Assembly: GCA_037903355.1 (NCBI GenBank)
Contig: JBAJFE010000008.1
Coordinates: 124,001-188,000 of the forward strand
DNA: 64,000 nt
Reading direction: 5' to 3'
Origin: Trichuris trichiura
Lineage: Eukaryota; Nematoda; Enoplea; Trichinellida; Trichuridae
Below the pieces are notes generated by a model. The model ran no database searches. It worked only from the letters and a program-made list of their open reading frames with translations, and had not been told where the DNA came from. Position numbers and translations under genes: made by a program. Below are positions 12,841 to 25,000 of this stretch, piece by piece. Each line of letters starts with the position of its first letter. Positions within the stretch are counted from its first letter, which is position 1.

Positions 12841-15800
12841 CTACTTTCGAGCTCCTCCTCCTTCCTTGACGACGCGCCCACCGCCAACGGTCGCGCGGTT
12901 CAGCGGCGCCGCACCGGCGCCACGAGCAGCTTGACTAGCCGCATTGACGGATGGATTTTCTCTATCGCCATGCAATACACCATTCTCGTTGCTTCCACTT
13001 TTCATTAGTGGCGCGGTCGACTCGCCTGCACAACTTTTCCCAATATTGCCGCTCCTTATGGACGACGATGAATCGCCACCACGCAACTTTGCCATATCTG
13101 CGTAGGTGACTCGCTTTCGTTCGGTCGCCTTTGGCTGAGCCTTCAAAAAACAAAACTAAGAGATGACAAAGTCACGTTCGTTGGTTGAGCCCACCTCGGA
13201 AGACTCGCCGCCTTCGGTAGCTTTGTCGTTGCCTCGTTTTGGTGGACCGCCGCTGACCACTTGGCTCCAAGCGGTTCCACTTGACCTTGGTGTCGGACAT
13301 TGAGCAACAGCGGACGTCGCTTCTTTCCCGCCACCGCCACCTTCGGCTCGCTTGTCACCGCTGTACAACAACTAATGTTATGCATTTACATATGCAAATG
13401 AGCTTGAAAGCCTTACCCTTTCAAAGCAGCCGATGCAGCCGATTGACTACGACCGCTTAGCTTAGATTCAGCCTGAGCTGCATCTTCGGGCAAAGAGAAA
13501 GACGAAGAGACGGCCGGTTCAGCCGCCGCTGCCGCCGCGGTGACTTTTTGTTGTTTTTGTCCCGTAGCTGCTGATAACGACGACGGTGACATAGTTGTAG
13601 CGACGATGGTCGGCAATGAGGAAGGAGAATTGGCAGAGGCGACGGATGGGGCAGCGGTGGTTGCCTGCTGGGAGCGTTCGTTCTCCTGTTTTTGGTCATC
13701 CTTGAGCAAGTTGCATTGGACCGAATCCGTCGTCGTAGCCTCTTGCTGCGCACCTGGAACAACCAATGCAACGTCGACGGAAGAAGCTTCGTCGAGCCCA
13801 ACACTTAAACACTTGCCAGTCTCCTGCGATGCAACGCTGCTACTATGAGCACCCTAAAAAAAAAATAATCAAACCAACCTCTTAGCCTAAGCGGATATAT
13901 CAATTTTTTAAAAAATGCTTACGTCATCGGCTGTAGGCAACGGAGGAAAATTGGACGGCTGAAAGTCGAAGCTTTGAGGCTTTTTTTCGACGACGGCCGA
14001 GCCCGAATTGCCCGACGTTGAAGGACCGTGACCAGCGGCACCGCCGCCTCCGCCGCCGCTACGTCTTTCCTTAGCGTGACCGCTAGAGGAACCCTGCAAA
14101 GTTGGATTCTTAAAAATCAAAGCCCCGTCGTTTGCCGCCAAAATCCCGCCTACTGAAGCCCAATAGTCAGCACCGGAATACCTGCCGCCGCCATCACGCA
14201 TACCGCCACCACCGCCGCCGCCGCCTCGTCTATGCGAAGAGCCTGAATAGCGTACGTCCTGTCGTACACCTCTGTGGCGTATGCTGAAAAAGAAAACAGA
14301 CTTGCAAAATAATAAAAAGTACAAAAACAAACGCGAATATACCCGTTGTATTGCACGCTTTGGTCGTGATGGCGGAAGTAAGGCCGCCCGTCGTTGTAAC
14401 CGCGTGGTCCCATGTGGCCAAAGCGATGGTGCGTCATTGGAGTACGCAACTCGTTGCCACCAAAGGGCGTTCGATCGCCCACACCGTAATAATTACTACG
14501 GCCGCCACCGTCGGAGAATCTTCAACGAACAGTGCCCATTTAAGGCGCGCCCTCAAAATCAAACATCTCTGCTTTTGTCCTACCGTTTTCGTATGCGATC
14601 CGGAAAGCGACGGCTCGGCACTGGGGCGACCGGAGGGGCGGACAATATAGCCACCGCCGGTCTGAAGGTTCCCTGCGGCTGGAAACCGTTCATTGCTAAA
14701 ATCTAAAAAAGAAAAGAAATATATATATATATATATATATAGCTGCAAAAGCTGTACCTGGCCGAGATCGAATGGAGGCCAAGTGGAGCCAAACATGGCA
14801 GCCGTCGCTGCGGCAGCAACAAATGGCGTAGTGGCCGCTTGAGGCACCGGTAGAAAGGTAGGTGCGGGCTGACTTGGCGCCGGCGTATAATAGACCACTT
14901 TCGGTTGGGCAAAATTGGCCGGCGCACCAATCTGAGCTGACGCGTCCGCCGGTATGGCTTCCATAGCAGGTGCCAACGTTACGAACGGTTGCATTGGTGG
15001 GCCATTGACCGGTGCAGTGTAGGCAAAATTTTCAACGGGTGCTATAGCATTAATGGTGCCCACGGCCGGCGAACCATTGAAAATGGCAAAATTTGGCGCC
15101 ATATACGTCATCGACACAGGCACCGGCCGTGTACCGTACCCGTTAGGGACCCGTGCTATTGATGCTGTTTTGAATCTAGCCTAAACAAAAAGAAAAAAAA
15201 AGACTTATACCTTCTCGTTTACTCTATAACCCAAAAAAAAATAAGTTGGCGTACTACAATTTCGTTAAGACAACTTTCTCAATTAGGCAGCAATTACGCG
15301 ACATATTCGGCGGCACCGACTTGTCAGTCTCCCGCCAACTGACGGGCTTGACATTTTTTTAAAATACTTCGCTATCGATTTCGTCCTTTTCCCTTCCGCT
15401 CAACCGTAAAGACATTCCGGCATTGACGTCTTTGAAAAGAAACGGGGCTAACAAATGATCGTAACGTAAATAAGCAAAACAGCTTTGACAAGGTACCATT
15501 TCAACACTTTACGCGCGAAAGCGTAAGGAGGGAAAATAAAAAGAAAAAGAAGGACGGAACAACGACGGCAAAGCGACGAACCATCGCCGAAAGCTTAATT
15601 ACGCAACGGGCGTAGTAGCGAGCAAGCGAAAATTTCATTTAAGCGGCAGTTGGAGGAAAACAAGACCCCATTATTGGCTTATTGATGAATGAGACTTCGT
15701 CAACGCGCGTACGTACAACGACTTACGAAAGTATCAATGAGCTTTACCGTAAGCTCAAGTCGATTGAGCCGACGACCGTATAGCGTGACGGCTGCTAACC

Positions 15801-18800
15801 TACGCAAACTGATAGTTGACGAGAGGAAAGAACCGTCTACTACGCGTGCTGATCAATGGGAACTTAATACAATCGCGCCTTAGTCTCAACGGTGTAGTCG
15901 ATGTCCATTTCCAACCGGCCGTAGTGACGTAAGCCTATTATTACTTCATTAAAATGAATGGCGCCGCAGCTGACGCGTCTGCGGGCGAACGAAAAGGATC
16001 CATTCACCTTTTTATCACAATGGCCCATGGTTGAAATGGCGAACGAAACCTTCGACGTTCTCAATGAACAACGAGCAGCGATTAGGATAGCGACGACATG
16101 ACGCGCCGCTGAATGAATGGATATATAATATGCGTAAAAAATTTTGCCCTCTCTCAATCAATGAAAAGCGTACGCTTATATTGGCCGTGGGGCCAAAACT
16201 GACCAATGAAAACCATCGTTGTTCCCATTCAATAAAAGCGTAGCAACCGACGCAGCGCCTCATTCGGAGGAAAGAAGCAACAGAAAGCTTAATGACAATG
16301 TTATTCAAATTATTGATAATTTCTCAATGAACCGACTGGACCGCTTGACGTACGTTCTTTCTTACAAAAGAAAGTCATTGACTTGGAGAAGACGAATTGA
16401 AAGAAAGTGTTTTTTTTTCGTTACCAAAATCGGTTTGTCTTTAAACGTTTTCACCACGTCGCGAAGGTAGATGTACGCCCGTTCGGCGTCGTCGTCCGAC
16501 TCAAAATTGGCGTACCAACTGTTCTGCAAAGCGCACTCGCACGACAGCAACTTGGGACACTGATCGCTGTTGAACAATGCTATCACCTCCTTGAAAGTAA
16601 AAAAAAAGAAAACAGATGAAGAATAACGCGCCTCATTTTCCCGCTTTCGATTTTTAAGCGTACCGACTTCTCCGTGCCGTCCGGTACGTCGCGAAGGATC
16701 AACGTGCTCCTTTTGGAAACCGGGCGCACCTTCTCGCCGCTTTCGTCCACCTGTACGTAAGGCGACTCTGCAAAACGCAAAACGATAAAACAATCCAACG
16801 GGAGGGAAAAGAGATGGCGACGGTGGCGCCACCTTCATACCGCGTAATGCCTCGATGATCAAATCCAGGTCGCCGCTCAGCTTTTTCACCATGTTGAAGT
16901 TGGCCAGAATGCGAATTGGTACGTACTGGTCGTTGTCCATTTGCGAACGCAAATACGTATCGCTTGCCAAGTTCTCCCTGAATGAACGTAAGAAAAGAAA
17001 AACAACATTATGTCCATTGAGACCGCCGCCGAGGTCGGGGCGTTCATTCATGCAACCAACCGAGAAAAGTAGTACTCCAACTGAGTACGCAGACGGAACT
17101 TCAACTCGTCGCGGCTCAACTCCTCCGAAACGCCAACGCCGCTGCCCGACGCGTAGTCGCCAACGCCCAACTTTACGCACTGCTCCGGTAGAGCACCAAC
17201 AACTAAAAAAGAAACAAATGAAAGACATTAAAATGAATTCTACTCAACTTTGCGTCAAATATGCAAATAAAAAGAGGCAAAAGCTACAAAACGACCATGG
17301 CGATACTAGCGCCACCTATAAGAGGGAAAACTCTAAAAAATGAGAAGGAGAAAAGAGAAGTGATTAACTGTACACGTCGAGACGAGTTGGCAACGTCGTC
17401 GCGTGTCGCCTACGAGTTTGGATAAGCGTGTTTGGCAAAGTTTGTCGAAGTGACAGCACGCAAACGTTGATAGCAAAAGGAAGCAAAAAAGTGATTGAAC
17501 GTCGCGGCGCTGGGGGGCCGCAACGCCTACGCACGGCGTGGGCGTTGCTTGCCGCCATCGCCGCGACAAAAATTTAACGCTTATGGAAATTTGCATATCT
17601 TGCTTAAATGGAGACAGAGAGAGAGAGAGAGAGGTTGGCTGAAATTTTCGCGCGCGCGGGAAAAGCGACCAATCAACGACGGCCGCTCGGATAGTAACTC
17701 CGTTTGTTAAATTTGCATAAAAGGACTTGCGTAGTACGCTCCGCGAATGAGTAACTCCAATTTGAATAAAAAAGACTCGATGTCAACGAGCGAAAATGAC
17801 CACTACCGTCATATCTTCTTTTCTTCTTTTATAGATTAAAGGGAAACGCTTACCGAGCGTGCCTGCGGCTGACTGAGAAGGCGAAGCTGCTCCGACGGGT
17901 ATTGGAACGGCACGACATACGGTATCGTCATTTTGGGCAATTGTGATGTTCACATGGTCGGCAAATGCCGCCGGCAACGAAATGCACGCATCAATGGGTG
18001 CCGCAGCGGGTGGTCGTCCTCCTCCTGCTCCTGCAAGCGCCTTATTTTGAACAAACGACTGAGGCGTCGCCTGAGCGCCCATTGCATAGTAGCATCCTCC
18101 ATTTTTTGGCGACGAATCACCTCCTCCGCCCACGCTTGACGAATCTCTGCCTACTCCAGCAGCAGCAGTGGCGGGAAGCGTTGAAAAAACGCAACCGGAT
18201 TGGTCAATTACGGTCGAAGCGCCACCACTGCCGTCGCCACCTCCGTTCATTGAACTAAGCTGCTCTTCTGTGAATGAGAGAAAGCGCGCGCGTCAACAAA
18301 ATGGTCGTCAATTGATGATATTGAAACCTACCACACTCCGTATTGAACCACAAAGGCAGCAAATGAGGCTGCGGTACACATTCGACTCTTTCGACGGCTG
18401 AAAGCGACGGCGAACCACCACAACCTTGTTGCGCTTGCAATTCCTCGTCGTTCTCCTTTATGGCGCCGCTACCGTCGCCAATGGCCGCACCGCCGGCCGC
18501 GGCACCGTTCTCCTCCAATTGCGCATTACCCAATTCGCTGCACAACCTTTCTATATTTTTGGCACTAACCTGCAACGAAAAAATATACATATACAAACTT
18601 TCATCCTTTTCTAGGCATTGAAACGACAGCAGCAGCAAAACAAATTTGCATAAATAACGCGCGAACAAAAAAAAAGATTGGACATGTAACAAAATGCAAA
18701 GGAATGCAGAGCATGCCCGCGCGAGCGCGCGCGCGCTTTTGCTTCCTCCTCCTCCTCCTCCTACTCGAACCGAATATGGAATGACGACGCCCGCGCGAGC

Positions 18801-18963
18801 GCGCGATAAATCGATGCGTCGACCGATCCGTAAAACCAGCAGAGAGCAGCGCGCGTACAGTGAGAAGCGCGACGGTGGCGCCCTCATTAATTACCTTTTG
18901 AATAATGAAACAACGGGGCGAAGTCTCCGTGCAAATATAGTAACTACCAGCTTCGTCGATCAT
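12841..18963 (-). CDS. LARP4: La-related protein 4 (LARP4/4B) RNA-binding protein
   Basis: Fourteen exons in transcript order: 18895-18963, 18332-18569, 17854-18267, 17061-17202, 16841-16977, 16664-16767, 16425-16589, 14758-15180, 14584-14702, 14343-14519, 13923-14283, 13417-13853, 13195-13360, 12841-13140. All phases agree and the sum is 3252 nt (1083 residues). The La motif (about residues 265-335) contains RENLASDTYLRSQMDNDQYV, close to vertebrate LARP4. It is followed by the linker VQVDESGEKVRP and an RRM-like domain ending VVKTFKDKPILARFK (about 415-427). Two C-terminal LARP4 signatures are kept: FDFQPSNFPPLP (near 770) and RKRVTYADMAK (near residue 990). LARP4 binds poly(A) tails and PABP and stabilises cytoplasmic mRNAs. 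No clear PAM2 peptide was seen. Glycine and alanine runs lengthen the linkers. The first exon rests on phase agreement only, so the N-terminus is tentative. Confidence 0.92.
14719..14741. repeat. (AT)n microsatellite in a LARP4 intron
   Basis: About eleven AT units lie in the 55-nt intron between exons 14758-15180 and 14584-14702. On the transcript strand they fill the middle of the intron. Reading through the intron gives a spurious open frame (YIYIYI) that joins the flanking exons. Confidence 0.9.
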
Positions 18964-19031
18964 ACTTGCACGTGGCAACAGCAGCGGCAGCAGCGATATA
19001 TACTCGCTCGCAGTGGTGGTAGTAGCAGTAC

Positions 19032-19067
19032 TTGTTGTTGTTGTTGCTGTTGTTGTTGTTGTTGTTG
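19032..19067. repeat. (TTG)n microsatellite
   Basis: A run of about twelve TTG units with one interruption, just upstream of the LARP4 start. On the LARP4 strand it reads CAA. Confidence 0.9.
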
Positions 19068-20226
19068 TCTCGCTGTGTTAAAGTACGCCGCTTCCAAGCG
19101 ACCAACAACAACTCTATCCCACGCAGAGAAGAAGAAGAAGAAGACGACGAAGACACGCAGCGACGATGAGCAGCGGCAGAGGGGCAAGACAACACAAAAA
19201 GAGCAGAGAATAGAAGGAAGAAGAATAGGAAGGAAAAGTTCCTATCTTTTTTTCTCTTTCTTTTTCACCGGACCACTTTATCACACCTGCAATCAACCAA
19301 ACTTGGTCGGTCGCTCTCGTTTTTCTTTTCTTTTTTTTTGGTTTGCGTTCTAACGCAGCACAGACAATGGCAAAAGGCAAAAAGCTGAAGACGACGACTC
19401 AGTATACATCATACACATACATATATGTCTTCTATATATACACTGATAAATATACATACGCATATTTGTATATCTATATATAGACGCTGCTAAAAGGAGG
19501 AGACAAAAGACTTTTTGTGACAGAAAAAAAAATAAGCGTCATCGTCATCGTCGTCATCATCGTTATAAATAGGAAAGAGACTGCGCCAACCACCTGGTGG
19601 CGTCGCGCTGCTGATTGCCGCCCTATTCCAAGTGACCAATGAAGAAATGTCCAAATGTCATCATCACATCACCATCAGCAGAGGTCATAGTCGTCCAAGG
19701 TAAACAAACAAACATGCTTGACAGCAACATGCGGAAAATGGTACAATTCTTCAACTGCTCTTTCTTTGTGCGCTAACAAATATTACAATGCACTTTCGCT
19801 GCCAACGTCAGCCAATCGCTTCTTCTTTTTCGCCAATCTCCTCTCGCTCCTTGCTTAGTTCGTTCGCAACTTCAACCTTTCTACCATATACAGGCGGCTG
19901 AGCCACTTTGGACTAGTAGACGAATTGCGTATGCTTTGAAGGAACAGACGGCAACACAAAGCTGTACAATATAATTCCAAGCAAAATAGAATGATGCGGA
20001 GGGACGGAATGAGCCAATAATAATTCTCCTATTGCTTTATATACTCAGCTGTTGGCAAATCGCTTCCAAATGTACTCTCTCTCTCCTCAATCAGTCACTC
20101 TGGCTGAAACGCGCATACAAACATACAATTCTCTCTGTCAGTCTGTGCGTGCGTGCGTGTGTCCAATAGCTGATATATGGGCGACCATTTCAAAGACGAG
20201 AAAAATATTTGAGGCGATGATGAACA

Positions 20227-20543
20227 CAGCAGCAGTAGCAGTAGCAGCAGCAGCAGCAGCAGTGGTAGTAGTTGCCGCCAGGGCAATATAGGGAAATTGT
20301 GCAAAAGCAATGAGAGACGGCCGGTTTGTCCGCCTTTTGTAGCACGAATGACGGGGAGAGAGTTGAGTTGACGAAACGTCCTCTTTCTTTTGCTTCCTCT
20401 CGATGGGAACACAAGGAGAGAACAAAGTAGCAACCAACACAAGCAGCAGAGACTAGCAGTTGCAACACAGACTAGCAGTCACTATAGAGCGAGTGCGGCA
20501 GCAGCAATAGCAGCAGCAGCAGCAGCAGCGGCAGCAGCAGCAA
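20227..20543. repeat. Pair of AGC/CAG trinucleotide repeats
   Basis: Imperfect AGC arrays at 20227-20262 and 20497-20543 flank about 230 bp of unrelated sequence. They lie 1.3-1.6 kb upstream of the LARP4 start and in no supported exon. They may lie in its 5' flank or an unrecognised 5' UTR exon. Confidence 0.85.
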
Positions 20544-21987
20544 CATAACGCACCTCTTCCGCACACGGTCGTTGTCAGAGAGCAATGTGGCGCCACCGCG
20601 ACGAACGTACGCTTTTACTTGATGAAAAATAGTCCTCCAATAGGCATCGACCAACGACGACGACAACGACAACTACGATGATATAGCGTCTCTCTTACGT
20701 CAGCTGCTTGTTGCACCAGAGCGCGTCGTCATTTTTTTTTGTTCTATTATAACTAACCTCTTAACATACATATATAACATAGGCACAAAGACAACCGCGC
20801 GTACACACACACACACATATACGCATTACATATACAGAGGTGTTTTAGAGGAGAGATATTAAATCAGGTCTTTGCTTGTTGTTGACCAATGAGTGGACAC
20901 ACACACACACGTAGAGTGAGAGAGAGAGAGAGAGTCAAAAAGGTTGTTGGATCATCATATCACTTTGACCTACTGTCTTTATGATTGCGCACCAATGGAA
21001 CGACGAAAGGAGGACGACGACTGGCCGATGGGCGGTAGCAGAGGTGAGCAGAGACGACCGACCAGCGGCAAGAGAGATCGATTCCAAGCGAACAATAATA
21101 GCATAACAGGCCGATGACGACGATACGTCGCTGCTGTGCCACACATTACATAGAGACGACGATACACGAACGCGCGGCGCACAAGCAGCAGCCGGTTGTC
21201 AACGAAAGATGGCGACGAAGACGACGACGAAAACGAAGACGGCTTAGTAGAACTACTACTACTACTACTACAATCATCATCACCATCATCATCATCATCG
21301 GCATGATAATGATGATGGTGATGATGACAAGTAGGCAAACGCGCCAATCTTGGACAATGGCCTCTGCGGGAGCAGCGTACTTACTTGCTTGCGCGCGTCC
21401 CGGCGACGCCCACTCGCCGGCAACAAGAACTCACCGACAACGTCCCAAATCAGGCGCTGACGTCGCGCCTTTGACGTCATTCCCTACCAACAGTGACACC
21501 TGCGAATCTTTCAAGAACGTACGACTACTTCGCTTCTACCGTACCACAATTGACAACACATGCAACAATAGGTTGGTTGGCGCGCACGCGCTTCAAGCGC
21601 CCTCTATACGCGTGGCGCAACGAAAATTCCCGGAAAAGCTCCCCCCCCCCTGCACGCCAACGCGCCCTCAACGTCATCACTAAAAACGGAACCGGCGGGA
21701 GGGGGAAGCAAACCAAAGAAAACAAAAAAAGAACTATGGCATAGCCCGCGCGCGCGCGAGCGCTCTATTATTTCGTAGGCGGACAGCTCGCGCTTGGTTT
21801 TTCAGCTTTTAAAGTAGAAAAATATATTGTAAAACATAAAAGGCACATACACACTCACACTGCCGCCTCGACGTTTGAACGATTGGGTTTTGGTCACTCG
21901 GGAAAAGTATGCACGGCCCCGCCACAAGTCGCACAACTGCTGCTACTGCTACTGCCACTGCTGCTGCTTCTTGAAAAGTTGAACGCG

Positions 21988-21990
<3 letters not shown>

Positions 21991-22020
<30 letters not shown>
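21991..22020. repeat. (GA)n microsatellite
   Basis: An uninterrupted GA run of roughly 30 nt, followed by GT and GA stretches and, about 80 bp on, a CT run near 22100-22120. The two tracts are complementary and could pair. Confidence 0.9.
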
Positions 22021-22025
<5 letters not shown>

Positions 22026-25000
22026 TGTGTATGTGTGTGAGAGAGGGCAGTGGTGAGTTGAGGTGATAGGAATGCGTAGGCACGAGCAAAAGCGCGTTTG
22101 CTCTCTCTCTCTCTCTCTCTTTCCGACTGCGCCAAGAGGATCCAATGACGCGACTTTTGCTTGTGGATTGAAGAAACCTAACTTGCGCATAATATTTACG
22201 CGTAAGTACAGACCTGCTGCGCGCATGCTCGAAATGTCAATCAAAAAAGCCTAGCATAGGCTCTCTACTACTACGACTTTAAGCCTTAATGTGAATAGGA
22301 GAGTACTGTACGGCTCCTTATATCCATTCCTAGGGACGATTGTAGGGGGAAGACATAGGAATTCAAAATTCCAACTACAATATCATCAATGAGGGTCTCC
22401 CAAACTTGAAGATGCGAAACGTGCAGCGGCACAGAGTAACGCCTGGCGCAGTTATGCTAGGAATGCTGCGCGTTGGCGACCCTCCAAAGGTAATAATGTA
22501 GGACGAACGACGCGCGCGCTCGCGCGGGCAAGCGACGGAGTGACGAATAATACAACAACGTTGTTCATTGGGGCCAACCTAAAAACGCAATACAAAACAA
22601 GCTGGCTGACCAGTTTTCAAAAGAAAAAAAAAGCAACCCAACTTAACGCAACAAAATAGAGATGCACAACGGTTGGCTACTAATCTTAAGCAATGGCCAC
22701 TTCCGTCGTAGTGGCACGCCGGCGCCCTCTATCTCGCCTTACAAAAGCGATTAAGGGCGCAGAAGTTCACACAACGACGGATGAAGAAGTCGCGCGCGCG
22801 CTATCTGTCTATGAACGTATGTGACACCATTTTGGTCATAGCAGTTGACAGAGCGCGTACGCTGTTATGGTCCGTTGGGTATTGGCAAATAGCCAACATG
22901 AACACACATCATGTATAAGGTTAAAAAAAGCTATGCGTCATTCGCTAACCTGTGCCTATTTTCCGGATGAACAGGAACAAGAAAAAAAGGAAAGAATACT
23001 ACTACTGCTGCTTTGAATGCTCTGCGTGCGTAGGGGATCATTTTGAAAATATTAATATATTAATATGCCATCACGACGACCGCTACGTAAGCGAGTGAAA
23101 AATCGCCACCGCCGCTGCCGCCGCGGTGAAGGAAATAAGAACGAACTAATAATAGAAGCCTAACCTGTACGCCTTATCGGGATGGACGCGTAAACTTTGA
23201 AAAAGTTTACCTATGCAAAAAGAGCTAAGCCGACGAACACGTTGACCTCTAAGTGCTGCGAAAGAAAGACGAAGACGGCCAAATATAATAGCTTTAGCAA
23301 AAGCGTGCTCCACTCGGTTGACCGACTTGAGTTCGCCCTTAACGTAGTACCAAGCAAGCTGCCGGCGAAGAGGAGACGTTTTTCAAAATTGCTTTTCTTG
23401 GACAACATTTTGCACCCATCAGAAGGCGTCTAAACGGCAAATAGTTGTCCCGCCGGCAAAGCGTACATGAAAGCTTGATGTTCGCCCAAAATATGCACCA
23501 ACAGCCTATACCAAACGAGGAAAGCGCACGCTAGCTACAGTAAGACCGGAATTCAGGTAACAATTACAAAGTGATCCCTAGTTTGCAATGACGACCTTAC
23601 TTGGGTGGCCGGCTAAGCATTCCTTAAGCAGTGACGGGAGGAAAGAATGGTACGGACGTTGTCTAGCTTTTGGCGGGCAAAAATTGGGCGCCCATTGATT
23701 GGAAGCGCGGCGGGAGACGGCGACGTGCAAAACTTTCCAACAACCAACAATCAATAGGCGCGCGCGCGCGCAACTATGTTGACAATGCATCGGCGCGCCG
23801 AATAGCCACTCGAACTTACGCGGGATGATGTAAGCCCGTTGGAGCGACGTGGCTGCGGCGGCGGCGAGGCAACGTAAATTCCTCAGCTTTAAACGACTTC
23901 TTTGCCGAAAGCCAAACTGGCTTAACTGGTCACCTTTTCGCTTGTGCTTCAACGCAACTCTCTTCTTGCCACAACGGAATATGGAGTCGACGACGAAAGT
24001 AGCCGAAACGAACAGCCGCGCGCGCGCGCGCGCTCGCCACTCTTCAGCCCTACCAATGATCAAACGACCTATCCGCATATAATTACCGATTTTTTGACAA
24101 CTTCGGCAAAATTAAACCGATATGCTAATGGGCAACTTTTTAAGGGCTGCCCAATGGCGAAAAATTTGCATTTGTTGACTTAATACCATTGTTGAGCACG
24201 TGCGCGCGCTGGAGAAGAAGAAGAAGAAGATTAATCGACCATTGGTGTGACCAAAGTTGGCTACTAGCTATACTAAGTCGACAATAAATCTCAATTCCGC
24301 CGTCGCGATTCGTAAAAATCTCTCGAATCCATTCTTTGAAAAAGTCCACCGATCGGGGTGACTCGTCGCGTTTGGCTCAACGTTCAAACGAAAAAAAGAA
24401 GAAGAAACCGTCAACTTACGTCCTTGTCTTCCTTCTCGCTTTCATCGGCAGTGCACAGCGGCGCGGTGACAGTTTCGCCTGCTTTGTGCATTCCGTTTTA
24501 TTGATGTTTGCGAAAGTTGGATAACGGTAGCCTGAAAGCAGAAACAGAATGAAACGACGCCGAATATCTAGCTCGGATAGGCGCGGGCGAGCAACGGTGA
24601 CCGTCAAGCGCATTGACTCGGCCAAGGCGGCTTCTAATTAAACCTGCGCATCTACAAGTATCGTACTGTAATGAGCTGGCAGCAATCAATCGATTGCTAT
24701 AGCACGCTGAGAGTAGCAGCAGCGTACGCTGCCCACTTAATCAATCCCGATCAATAGCAGCGGCATAATAGGTTGTCGGCCTGTAGAGGACGCCACTGTA
24801 CCATTGTAACGCTCTGATTATAAGCAGAGTCGAACGGTTCGGCTTGAATGTGCAGATTTGTGAAGAGTTGGACACTGCAAGAGCAAAGGAAGATGACGGA
24901 ACGACGAAAGGTCGTGAGCGGCGGAAAACAGTTGCTTCATTCTCTCTTTCTCTCTAATGGCAAACAGCTTCATTCATCCAAGCGATGAATCGATCATCTT

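Noticed and set aside
14434..15123. A single 229-codon minus-strand frame
   Set aside because: It reads through a LARP4 intron made of an AT repeat. The exon phases on both sides require that intron to be removed.
23578..24078. A 166-codon minus-strand frame starting with ATG
   Set aside because: Part of it is translated CG repeat, the rest has no recognisable motif, and there is no splice or polyadenylation context.
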